A stretch of 10,674 nt of DNA. Origin: JAJKIV01 sp036274195 (GTDB taxonomy: Bacteria > Gemmatimonadota > Gemmatimonadetes > Gemmatimonadales > Gemmatimonadaceae). Shown piece after piece: positions 1-6,517 of the stretch; position 1 is the stretch's first letter; the number at the start of each line of letters is the position of its first letter. The notes under the pieces were generated by a model. The model searched no databases. It was not told where the DNA came from and saw nothing but the letters and a program-made list of their open reading frames with translations. The position numbers were made by a program, and so were the translations under genes. The stretch lies in assembly GCA_036274195.1 (NCBI GenBank), contig DASUGD010000015.1, forward strand, positions 1 to 10,674, given 5' to 3'.

Positions 1-1430
1 CCGCGTGGCACTGGCCTCACGGCCCACGCGCGGACTTCGGCGACTACGCGCAATACCTGCTCCATGCCGACGCGCTGCTGAAAGGCCGTCCCTACGGTGA
101 CATCGGGTACATCTATACCAGGTGGGCCCCGTTCATAGGCCCGCCCATCGAGCCACCCGGGCTGCCTGCCGCGCTGGTGCCGTTGCTGGCGCTGACGCGT
201 GCGGCGCCGGAGAGCCCATTGTACAAGGGGTTCATGGTCCTCTGCGTGCTCGGGTTTCTTGGCGCGACCGGAGCGTATCTGGCGCGGTTCGGGAGCAAGC
301 AGATCGTGATCGCCACCCTGTTCGTCGTCGGGTTGTGGGTCGAAACCGGATTTGCCACCACGGCGCCACAGCCGGACGTCATCTTCGCCGCGTTGGTCTG
401 GGCCATGTTTCTGGTCGTCGATCGTCCCGGCGAGTGGAGGTGGAAGCATGCCGTCCTGATTTCGCTTTTGGGGCTCGTAGCGCTCGCGTTCCGGTTGGCG
501 GCCCTGCCGCTTCTGCCTGCGGTCATGCTCTACTCGCTTCTCCGTCGTCGTACGGTGGGCCCCCTGGCACTTGCTCCCATGCTCGTCTGGTGCCTCTGTG
601 GGACGATCGCGGTTGCGGCATTGCCAAACGCCGCGACGTATGCACGCTTCCTGCCGCGAGACCCAGTGCGCCTCGTCGGGACGTTCGCGCATAACGCATT
701 CGAGTACCCGTTTCTGGTCCTGAACCTGTTCCTTTTCCCGCTGCCGTGGAACCTGGGGGACGACGTCTACCACGTATTCATCTGCAGTGTCGCGGTGCTC
801 GGAGCTGTCGTGTGGATCCCGCGTATGCGGCACAGCTTCCCGCTTGTGTTCACAGTCGTGTACCTCGGCATGTTGTTCGTGATGCCGATTCGGCACGAGC
901 GGTATCTGATGCCCCTTGCGCCCATGGCCGTGTTCTTTGCCATGGCTGGACTCGCGACGGTCGCACGGTGGCTCGCCCGCCTAACGCACCACGAGCTTGA
1001 CGACACGCGCGCGGCACGCGTGCCGCTCGGGATCGCTGGCCTGATCGTCGCGGTCACCCTCGTCCGCGAGGTTTCGGCCCCCCGACCAGCCGCGCTGCTG
1101 GATGCGCCCGGCGCGAGGGAGGTCTTTCAGCGGCTTGCCGCGGCGCACGACACGGGAGTGGTCCGCGCCGTCTTCATCAACCCCCGCGTGTTGACCTGGC
1201 ATACCGGTGTTCCCGCGATGGGGTTCTTCACCGCACCTGGAGACAGTGCGATCGCCGAATTTCGCGCCAAGCGAATCACGCACGTCGTGCTCGGGGATTT
1301 CAACATCGACCCGTGGCGGTCACGATCGATGGCGTCTGCCGTGTCGGCGCACTCGCGCGCGTTCCATCACCTTTTCACGGCCGGCGTGTTCACCGTCTAC
1401 GCCTTCGACTCGACCGAGGCAGCTCCCTGA
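1..1430 (+). CDS. GT-C fold membrane glycosyltransferase (ArnT/PMT-like), 5' partial
   Basis: The frame is open from base 3, so the gene begins before the window; 475 residues are visible, ending at TGA 1428-1430. The first visible residues carry an Asp/Tyr-rich stretch (DFGDYAQY, visible residues 11-18) followed by the pattern A..LL.G..Y. This resembles the first extracytoplasmic loop of GT39/GT83-type polyprenyl-phosphate-sugar transferases, which holds the catalytic Asp. Many hydrophobic segments follow, one preceded by QPDVIF and another containing AFRLAALPLLPA, then a roughly 120-residue soluble C-terminal part with VLTWHTG and ITHVVLG, typical of ArnT-like proteins. The family transfers a sugar from a lipid-phosphate donor to a lipid or protein on the periplasmic face; the acceptor cannot be told here. 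The ABC transporter genes start 14 nt downstream, suggesting one operon. The ATG at 177 is internal and not the true start. Confidence 0.8.
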   Translation, partial: AWHWPHGPRADFGDYAQYLLHADALLKGRPYGDIGYIYTRWAPFIGPPIEPPGLPAALVPLLALTRAAPESPLYKGFMVLCVLGFLGATGAYLARFGSKQIVIATLFVVGLWVETGFATTAPQPDVIFAALVWAMFLVVDRPGEWRWKHAVLISLLGLVALAFRLAALPLLPAVMLYSLLRRRTVGPLALAPMLVWCLCGTIAVAALPNAATYARFLPRDPVRLVGTFAHNAFEYPFLVLNLFLFPLPWNLGDDVYHVFICSVAVLGAVVWIPRMRHSFPLVFTVVYLGMLFVMPIRHERYLMPLAPMAVFFAMAGLATVARWLARLTHHELDDTRAARVPLGIAGLIVAVTLVREVSAPRPAALLDAPGAREVFQRLAAAHDTGVVRAVFINPRVLTWHTGVPAMGFFTAPGDSAIAEFRAKRITHVVLGDFNIDPWRSRSMASAVSAHSRAFHHLFTAGVFTVYAFDSTEAAP

Positions 1431-1444
1431 CCGCCAAACAACCC

Positions 1445-2386
1445 GTGCCTGCCATCCTGCTCGACCGTGTGTTGCACCGCTACGGCGACACCACGGCGCT
1501 TCGCGACCTGTCCCTGACTGTCGAGGAAGGTGAGGTCTTCTCGCTCCTCGGACACAACGGCGCCGGGAAAACAACGACGGTGCGTATCGTCAACGGGCTG
1601 CTCGCGCCGGCGTCAGGCACCGTGCTCGTATTCGGACGATCTCCGCTCGACGATGGCGCCATCGTCCGTCGGCGGACGGCGGTGCTGACCGAGTCGCCGA
1701 CGCTCGATGACCGCCTAACGGCTGCAGAGACCCTGAGCGCGTTCGCCGAGATGTACGACGTACCGCGCGCCGACATCGAGCCGCGGGTCAACGCGCTGCT
1801 CGCCGAGTTCGGGATCGCCGACCGCGCCAACGACCGCGTAGGCGGATTCAGCCGAGGCATGAAGCAGCGACTGTCGCTCGCCCGTGCGCTCGTCCACGAC
1901 CCCGACCTGCTCTTTCTCGACGAGCCGACGGCCGGACTCGACCCGGTCGCCACGCAACAGCTCCATGACATGGTTCGCCAGATGGCGCGCACGCGCGGGC
2001 GCACGGTGGTGCTGTGCACGCACAACCTGGTGGAAGCGCAGGCGTTGAGCGACCGGGTCGCGGTGCTTGGCGGGGGTGAACTGCTGGCACTCGGAACGCC
2101 GGCCGAGCTGGCCCGCCGCATAACGCCGCGCCTCGAGGTCACGATCGAGACAGACCCGGCACGGGAAGGCGACGCCGTCGCGCTGATTGCCGGGCTGGAT
2201 GGGCTCACCGTCACCACCGACCGCACCGGCGTCCTGCGTGTCGGAGGCATTCCGCGCGAGCGCGTGCCCGACATCGCGGCCCGGCTCGTGGCCGGCGGAA
2301 TCCCTCTCTACCGGCTCGAGCCGCACGAGCCGTCGCTCACCGACGCCTACTTCGCGCTCCAGCACGCAGGCAAAGGATCCAGATGA
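1445..2386 (+). CDS. ABC-2 type transporter ATP-binding subunit
   Basis: This is the ATPase of an ABC-2 exporter, 313 residues from GTG 1445. GTG is chosen because it directly precedes the conserved ABC start (AILLDRVLHRYG) and clears the glycosyltransferase stop by 14 nt. The frame is open further upstream, to ATG 1313, but that part lies inside the glycosyltransferase gene and does not look like ABC sequence. No clear Shine-Dalgarno is seen. Motifs in order: Walker A GHNGAGKTT (36-44), a Q-loop region with TES at 82-84 (Glu instead of the usual Gln), signature FSRGMKQRL (135-143; the SxGM form common in ABC-2 ATPases), Walker B LLFLDEP (155-161) with D-loop GLDP, and an H-loop CTHN near 195. 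The last 90 or so residues form the C-terminal domain usual in drug, lipid and Na+ exporters of the NatA type. The stop overlaps the permease start (ATGA), implying translational coupling. The substrate is unknown. Confidence 0.92.
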   Translation: MPAILLDRVLHRYGDTTALRDLSLTVEEGEVFSLLGHNGAGKTTTVRIVNGLLAPASGTVLVFGRSPLDDGAIVRRRTAVLTESPTLDDRLTAAETLSAFAEMYDVPRADIEPRVNALLAEFGIADRANDRVGGFSRGMKQRLSLARALVHDPDLLFLDEPTAGLDPVATQQLHDMVRQMARTRGRTVVLCTHNLVEAQALSDRVAVLGGGELLALGTPAELARRITPRLEVTIETDPAREGDAVALIAGLDGLTVTTDRTGVLRVGGIPRERVPDIAARLVAGGIPLYRLEPHEPSLTDAYFALQHAGKGSR

Positions 2387-3189
2387 ACCAGCGCATCGTC
2401 GCCGCCATCGTGCGGAAGGATCTGCGAGTCGTACGGCGCAGCCGAGCGCTGATGACGCCACTCATCGTGCTGCCGGTGCTGCTCATGATCGTCTTCCCAA
2501 CGGTCTTCACGTTTCTGCCTCGAATCGTCGGTGGTGCGCACACGGCCTTCGCCGAGATGTTTCGGAATCTGCCGGATCCGGTGAAGAGGCAGTTCGGCGA
2601 GTTCACGGAGGCCACGTGGATACGCGTCGTCCATACGCAGATGCTCGCGCCACTCATGCTGCTCGTCCCGTTCATGGTCGCAAACGTGATCGCCGCCGAC
2701 GGCTTCGCGGGCGAGCGAGAGCGGAAGACGCTCGAGCCCCTGCTCTACACGCCGGCGACGGACGCAGAGCTGTTCTTCGCCAAGCTGCTCGCCGCCTGGA
2801 TCCCCGCGGTGATGATTGCGTTCGGTGGAGCGTTCATCTACGCCGTTATCGTGAACGTCACGGCGTGGCCGGTGATGCACCGCGTGTTCTTCCCAGACCT
2901 CACCTGGACGGTGATGGTGCTGTGGATGGCGCCGGCGTTCGCGGCGTTGGGGCTCGCCGGGATGCTGCTCGTATCGCTGCGTGTCCGGGGCATGCAGGAG
3001 GCAACTCAGTTGGGCGGCCTGTTCGTCCTCCCGGTCATCGCGCTCGTGGTTGGCGAAGTCCGCGGCGCGATCCTCCTCGGTCCGCTGATGGCGATTCTGA
3101 TTGGGGTATTCGTGTGGGCAATCGCCGGAGCCCTGCTCGCCTTCGGGGTGCGGCGATTCCGGCGAACAAGCCTGGTGGCGAAGCTCTAG
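2383..3189 (+). CDS. ABC-2 type transporter permease
   Basis: This 268-residue inner-membrane protein is the membrane half of the exporter. Its ATG overlaps the ATPase stop as ATGA, and a good ribosome site (AAAGGA, 2372-2377) lies 5 nt upstream. About six membrane segments can be read: roughly 24-46, 87-104, 130-156, 174-198, 210-226 and 229-254. A polar extracytoplasmic loop lies between the first two. The motif GERERKTLEPLL (110-121) directly after the second segment is a hallmark of ABC-2 permeases such as NatB and YhaP. With one ATPase and one six-helix permease, the likely complex is a 2+2 dimer. The neighbouring GT-C glycosyltransferase suggests a role in export of an envelope component, but NatAB-like Na+ or drug efflux is equally possible. 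No terminator is evident after the stop. Confidence 0.9.
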   Translation: MNQRIVAAIVRKDLRVVRRSRALMTPLIVLPVLLMIVFPTVFTFLPRIVGGAHTAFAEMFRNLPDPVKRQFGEFTEATWIRVVHTQMLAPLMLLVPFMVANVIAADGFAGERERKTLEPLLYTPATDAELFFAKLLAAWIPAVMIAFGGAFIYAVIVNVTAWPVMHRVFFPDLTWTVMVLWMAPAFAALGLAGMLLVSLRVRGMQEATQLGGLFVLPVIALVVGEVRGAILLGPLMAILIGVFVWAIAGALLAFGVRRFRRTSLVAKL

Positions 3190-3232
3190 CATGGACGCAC
3201 ACGAACCCGGCACCGGCGTTCGGCAAGCCTTC

Positions 3233-3320
3233 CCATAACGCGGCGCCGACAGCGAACCGACGCGGCCTTCCGTATACATCGCAACACCGGTAGCGTAGCA
3301 GCACCATTTCCCCGTTATGC
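3233..3320. repeat. Inverted CATAACG / CGTTATG pair in the gap before the S9 peptidase
   Basis: The 140-nt gap 3190-3329 contains CATAACG at 3234-3240 and its exact reverse complement CGTTATG at 3313-3319, 72 nt apart. The right copy continues as CGTTATGC, a perfect instance of the dispersed octamer described below. The left copy has C instead of G at its first base. The arrangement (..TAAC ... GTTA..) recalls integron attC core boxes, but the bases just inside the two arms do not pair with each other. A TATACA sequence at 3273-3278 could be a weak -10 for the peptidase gene, but no good -35 accompanies it. Confidence 0.35.
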
Positions 3321-3329
3321 GAGGCCCCC

Positions 3330-5372
3330 ATGCGCATGCGTGTCGTCCCGGCGAGCGGACTCATGTCCCTCGCCATCGTCCTGGCACCGCTCGGTGCGCA
3401 ACAGTCCGGACCGGCGCAGCCGCAGATCTCCAAGATCTCGCTCGAGCAGTACTTCGACCTCGAGGACGTCCAGAACCCGCAGCTCTCCCCTGACGGGAAG
3501 CAGATCATCTACACTCGCCGGTGGGTGGACAAGATGAACGACCGCTGGGAGTCGTCCCTCTGGATCATGAACGCCGACGGCTCTCGCAGCCGGCATCTGG
3601 TGGACGGCTCGAACGCGGTCTGGTCTCCGGACGGATCCCGGATCGCCTACCTCGCGAAGGGTGAGCCAGGCGGGACCCAGATCTGGGTCCGGTTCATGGA
3701 TGGCGAGGCGGCGCCCACGCAGATTACCCGGTTGACGGAAACACCGGCGGACGTCGAGTGGTCGCCCGATGGCAAGTCACTCGCGTTCCGCATGCTCGTC
3801 GTGCAGCGCGACGAGATGCGGATCGCGATGCCGGCCGCGCCAAAGGGAGCGAAGTGGGTGGAGCCGCCGCGCGTCGTAACGCGACTCAAGTACCGACAGG
3901 ACCGGCAGGGGTACGTCGACGATGGCTACCGCCAGATCTTCGTCGTGCCGGCTGACGGCGGTACCGCACGCCAGATCACGACCGGCGCGTGGGAGGCCGG
4001 CGAGCCTGAGTGGTCGCGCGACGGGAAGTCGATCGTGTTCTCGTCGCTCCGGATCGAAGGCGCGGAGTACGCGTGGCGTGAGTCGGAGATCTATGCGGTC
4101 GATGTCGCCACGAAGCAGGTCCGGCAGCTGACGAACCACAAGGGTCCCGACAATTCTCCGCGCGTCTCGCCGACAGGGAAATACATCGCGTTCACCGGCT
4201 TCGACTCGACGGACGCGACCTGGCAGGACTCGCACCTCTATGTGATGGACGCCGACGGCTCCAACCGCCGCATCCTGACCGAGACATTCGACCGGTCGCC
4301 TCAAGGCATCCTGTGGGCGCCTGACGAGAGCGGCATCTACATCAACGTCGAGAGCGACGGCTGGCGCAACCTGTATTTCGTGCCGCTCGCTGGCGGCGTG
4401 CGTCCGATCACGAAGGGCTCACAGCTCCTGACGGTCACGTCCGTCAACAAGAGCGGCGAGATGGTCGGCGTGTCCTCGACGTCGCTCAAGCCTAACGACG
4501 TGGTCGCGCTGAGCGTGAAGAATCCCGCCCTCCGCCAGCTCACCGCGGTGAACGACGACATCCTCGCCGGCAAGACGCTCGGGCAGGTCGAGGAGTTCTG
4601 GTACCCGACGGCCGACGGCATGAAGATCCAGGGCTGGATCGTCAAGCCGCCGGGTTTCGACGCCAAGAAGAAGTACCCGCTCATGCTCTCCATTCACGGT
4701 GGGCCGCACTCGATGTACAACGGGGCGTTCAACTTCGCGTGGCAGGAGCACGCGGCGAACGGGTACGTGGTGCTCTACACGAATCCCCGGGGCTCGACAG
4801 GCTACGGCAGCGCATTCGGCAACGCGATCAAGAACGCGTACCCCGGGAAGGACTTCAACGACCTCATGGCCGGCGTGGATACCGTCCTTGGCCGAGGGTA
4901 CATCGATCAGCACAACCTGTTCGTGTACGGGTGCTCCGGAGGCGGCGTGCTCACGGCGTGGACCGTTGGGCACACCGACCGCTTCGCCGCGGCGGTGTCT
5001 CAGTGCCCGGTCATCGACTGGGTGAGCTTCGTGGGCACGACCGATGGGCAGTCGTGGTACAAGAACTTCAAGAAGTACCCGTGGGAAGACCCGAGCGAGC
5101 ACCTCGCGCGGTCGCCGCTCATGTACGTCGGCAACGTGAAGACGCCGACGATGCTCATGACCGGCGTGAACGACCTCCGCACGCCCATCTCACAGACCGA
5201 GGAGTTCTACGAGGCGCTCAAGGTCCGCAAGGTGCCCACTGCCATGATCCGGTTCAACGACGAGTGGCACGGCACGTCATCGCGCCCGTCGAACTATCTG
5301 CGAACGCAGCTCTACCTCCGGAGCTGGTTCGAGAAGTACTCCACGAAGGGCGAGAAGGTAGCGGCGCAGTAG
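3330..5372 (+). CDS. Secreted S9 family (prolyl oligopeptidase-type) serine peptidase
   Basis: This is a 680-residue alpha/beta-hydrolase peptidase that cleaves oligopeptides, probably in the periplasm. Residues 1-24 look like a signal peptide (basic MRMR start, hydrophobic core, cleavage near LGAQQ). The N-terminal half is a beta-propeller with at least five PD40-like repeats of the form xxWSPDGxxIxF (for example SPDGKQIIY, WSPDGSRIAY, WSPDGKSLAF, WSRDGKSIVF, SPTGKYIAF). The C-terminal catalytic domain starts near 420. It has the oxyanion-hole HGGPH (from His456), the nucleophile elbow GCSGGG with Ser536, Asp615 in GVNDLRTP and His647 in EWHGTS, so the triad is complete. GAGG at 3320-3323 is a good ribosome site for ATG 3330. 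Length is normal for DPP/acylaminoacyl-peptidase-like S9 enzymes. The gene converges with the minus-strand gene, 2 nt apart, and its transcript should end at the terminator 5431-5467. Confidence 0.95.
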   Translation: MRMRVVPASGLMSLAIVLAPLGAQQSGPAQPQISKISLEQYFDLEDVQNPQLSPDGKQIIYTRRWVDKMNDRWESSLWIMNADGSRSRHLVDGSNAVWSPDGSRIAYLAKGEPGGTQIWVRFMDGEAAPTQITRLTETPADVEWSPDGKSLAFRMLVVQRDEMRIAMPAAPKGAKWVEPPRVVTRLKYRQDRQGYVDDGYRQIFVVPADGGTARQITTGAWEAGEPEWSRDGKSIVFSSLRIEGAEYAWRESEIYAVDVATKQVRQLTNHKGPDNSPRVSPTGKYIAFTGFDSTDATWQDSHLYVMDADGSNRRILTETFDRSPQGILWAPDESGIYINVESDGWRNLYFVPLAGGVRPITKGSQLLTVTSVNKSGEMVGVSSTSLKPNDVVALSVKNPALRQLTAVNDDILAGKTLGQVEEFWYPTADGMKIQGWIVKPPGFDAKKKYPLMLSIHGGPHSMYNGAFNFAWQEHAANGYVVLYTNPRGSTGYGSAFGNAIKNAYPGKDFNDLMAGVDTVLGRGYIDQHNLFVYGCSGGGVLTAWTVGHTDRFAAAVSQCPVIDWVSFVGTTDGQSWYKNFKKYPWEDPSEHLARSPLMYVGNVKTPTMLMTGVNDLRTPISQTEEFYEALKVRKVPTAMIRFNDEWHGTSSRPSNYLRTQLYLRSWFEKYSTKGEKVAAQ

Positions 5373-5374
5373 CG

Positions 5375-6088
5375 TTAGGCCGGCTTGGGTTTCGCGCTCG
5401 AGTCGGATTTCGGTTTCACGACCGAGTCAGCCGGTGGCGGAGCAGTGCGCTTCGCCGCCGGTTTTTTCTTCTTCTTCACTTTGGCGGCGGAATCCGCCCG
5501 GGCCGAATCCGCGGCGCGGGTTGCCGCCGTGTCGGTCTTCTCCAGCATCTTCGCCGATTGTGCTTCCGCCTTGCGGATGATCGCCACGAACACGTCCGCC
5601 TCTTCGGCCTCGATCGGAATCGTGAACGCCGACTGCGGGTTCTCCGAGAACGCCAGGGCATACTGCGACTGGCCCGCGTCGACGGAGCGTGTCAGCGCCA
5701 TCGTCGTCGTCGATCCATACTCGGTGACCTCGGAGCGGTACGTTCGTGGCGGGTCCGCCTTGCGCGCGCGCGCCTTGAGCATGCGCTGCGTCGAATCGAT
5801 CCACGCCCGCGCGGCGGCCCCGCGGAGCTGGAGATAGATCGTCTTTTGTGGTCCCGCCGCCGCAACCTCGATGAACCCATCGTCCCGGGCGTTGACGATC
5901 ACCCCCGCATCGCCGAACACCGCTTTCGAGACCGCGACGCGCTTCGTGGATGGGGCCGGAGCGAACGGGTTCGGCGGGGCGGCCTGCGCGGGCGGAGGGC
6001 CACTCTGGCCGAATGCCTGACGAGGCGCCGCCAAACTCATCACCGAACACGCGACCATGGAGCACCGAAGGAATTGCTGAATCGACAC
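5375..6088 (-). CDS. Secreted protein of unknown function with Lys/Ala/Pro-rich C-terminal tail
   Basis: I do not recognise this family. From GTG 6088 the product has 237 residues. This start is chosen because GAGG lies 6 nt upstream and because it yields a compact signal peptide (hydrophobic 9-21, likely cleavage near AFGQ at 25-28). The frame also stays open upstream to an ATG at 6184, but that would bury the signal sequence behind an Arg-rich extension; an ATG at 6058 is another alternative. After a Pro/Ala-rich linker (about 28-47) comes a probable folded core (about 48-173) with alternating hydrophobic residues. From 174 a charged, probably disordered tail follows, with AAD/SARAD-type segments, five consecutive Lys (205-209) and a Pro/Lys/Ser end. 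The tail could bind cell wall, nucleic acid or anionic polymer; this is inference. The gene diverges from the TonB receptor gene and ends in GCCTAACG, whose TAA is the stop. Confidence 0.75.
   Translation of the reverse strand: MSIQQFLRCSMVACSVMSLAAPRQAFGQSGPPPAQAAPPNPFAPAPSTKRVAVSKAVFGDAGVIVNARDDGFIEVAAAGPQKTIYLQLRGAAARAWIDSTQRMLKARARKADPPRTYRSEVTEYGSTTTMALTRSVDAGQSQYALAFSENPQSAFTIPIEAEEADVFVAIIRKAEAQSAKMLEKTDTAATRAADSARADSAAKVKKKKKPAAKRTAPPPADSVVKPKSDSSAKPKPA
5431..5467 (+). terminator. Rho-independent terminator of the S9 peptidase transcript, inside the convergent gene
   Basis: CCGGTGGCGGAGC (5431-5443) pairs with GCTTCGCCGCCGG (5449-5461) over 13 bp, of which two pairs are G-U wobbles, around the 5-nt loop AGTGC. 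Six T residues (5462-5467) follow directly, then a TTC-rich stretch. This is a textbook intrinsic terminator for plus-strand transcription, about 60 nt past the peptidase stop codon. It lies inside the 3' coding part of the minus-strand gene, where the T run is the complement of Lys codons. Confidence 0.8.
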
Positions 6089-6094
6089 GCGGAA

Positions 6095-6098
6095 CCTC
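6095..6098 (-). promoter_or_regulatory. Ribosome binding site deciding the GTG start at 6088
   Basis: On the minus strand GAGG is followed by TTCCGC and then GTG, a 6-nt spacing. The competing in-frame starts at 6184 and 6058 were judged less likely because this one combines a ribosome site with a well-placed signal peptide. Confidence 0.6.
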
Positions 6099-6145
6099 GT
6101 GAACTCGGAACTCGAACGCTGACCTCGTGCGTCGTCGCGGAGTGT

Positions 6146-6174
6146 CTGACGCCGGCTTCTCATCGTAGTAGAAT
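6146..6174 (+). promoter_or_regulatory. Candidate sigma70-type promoter for the TonB receptor gene
   Basis: CTGACG (6146-6151, 4 of 6 matches to TTGACA) and TAGAAT (6169-6174, 5 of 6 matches to TATAAT) are separated by 17 nt. Initiation would fall near 6181, giving a leader of about 337 nt before ATG 6518. The match is by eye only, and housekeeping promoters in this lineage may deviate from the E. coli consensus. Confidence 0.4.
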
Positions 6175-6195
6175 CGGGGCCCACGGCCTGCGCAA
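6167..6195 (-). promoter_or_regulatory. Candidate promoter for the minus-strand secreted protein gene
   Basis: Read on the minus strand, TTGCGC (complement of 6190-6195) and TCTACT (complement of 6167-6172) are 17 nt apart, with 3 of 6 and 4 of 6 consensus matches. Its -10 overlaps the -10 of the plus-strand candidate, so the two would compete for polymerase. The start point would be near 6160, about 70 nt before GTG 6088. Confidence 0.25.
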
Positions 6196-6232
6196 CCCCG
6201 TGCGCCCAGCGGGTGATACCCCGAGAGATCCC

Positions 6233-6254
6233 ACGGGCTCCTTGACGAGCCCGT
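6233..6254. promoter_or_regulatory. Perfect 8-bp hairpin in the predicted receptor leader
   Basis: ACGGGCTC (6233-6240) and GAGCCCGT (6247-6254) are exact reverse complements around the 6-nt loop CTTGAC. No T run follows on either strand, so it is not an intrinsic terminator. It could be a leader RNA structure or a dyad operator about 50 nt downstream of the predicted start point. Confidence 0.45.
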
Positions 6255-6517
6255 CCAGCTACGCTTCGACGCGTCGGGTCGGGGCCATCCCGTCACCTTA
6301 CAGCCATTTCATGTTCGCGCCACGCCTACGTACCGGCTCTGGCGCTTCTACGTCATCGTCACGATTTTGTGCGACATTCGAGCGGAATACCTTCCTGCGC
6401 ACACGACGCACCAACGGCGACGGGCTTCAGCGCACGCCCCGTTACCACCGCCGGCTCAGACACGCTTGGGACCGAGGCTTCATCACCGGTCGTCACCCAG
6501 TCGACACGAGGTCAAGG

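Larger units (their letters stand above)
6089..6517. other. 429-nt divergent intergenic region
   Basis: This non-coding stretch separates the minus-strand secreted protein from the plus-strand TonB receptor. Frames that run through it lack ribosome sites and recognisable sequence. It holds overlapping divergent promoter candidates (6146-6195), a perfect 8-bp hairpin (6233-6254) and a 10-bp perfect palindrome CGACGCGTCG (6267-6276) that could be an operator. No B12-box, TPP or other known riboswitch signature, tRNA or T-run terminator was found. Bases 6277-6505 show nothing I can name. Confidence 0.6.

Noticed and set aside
1313..1444. Upstream ATG start (1313) for the ABC ATPase
   Set aside because: It would overlap the glycosyltransferase gene by over 100 nt and add Arg-rich residues not found in ABC ATPases; GTG 1445 fits the domain boundary.
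2347..3279. Long minus-strand open frames opposite the ABC permease and similar antisense frames elsewhere (for example 6512-8455)
   Set aside because: Composition is typical of the complement of GC-rich coding DNA, with no motifs or ribosome sites; the sense frames encode clear protein families.
6174..6225. Three-way-junction-like RNA formed by TCGGGG/CCCCGA with two inner hairpins
   Set aside because: The 5' strand of the closing stem lies upstream of the predicted plus-strand start point, and short GC-rich pairings are common by chance; kept only as a note in the leader finding.
6233..6254. The 8-bp hairpin as an intrinsic terminator
   Set aside because: No T run follows the stem on either strand.
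4739..6517. Long upstream in-frame extension of the TonB receptor frame
   Set aside because: It runs out of frame through the peptidase gene and antisense to the secreted-protein gene, is Arg-rich as expected of GC-rich shadow frames, and the signal peptide and ribosome site place the true start at 6518.
6089..6517. Cobalamin or other known riboswitch upstream of the TonB receptor
   Set aside because: No B12-box or other conserved riboswitch core could be found on the plus strand.
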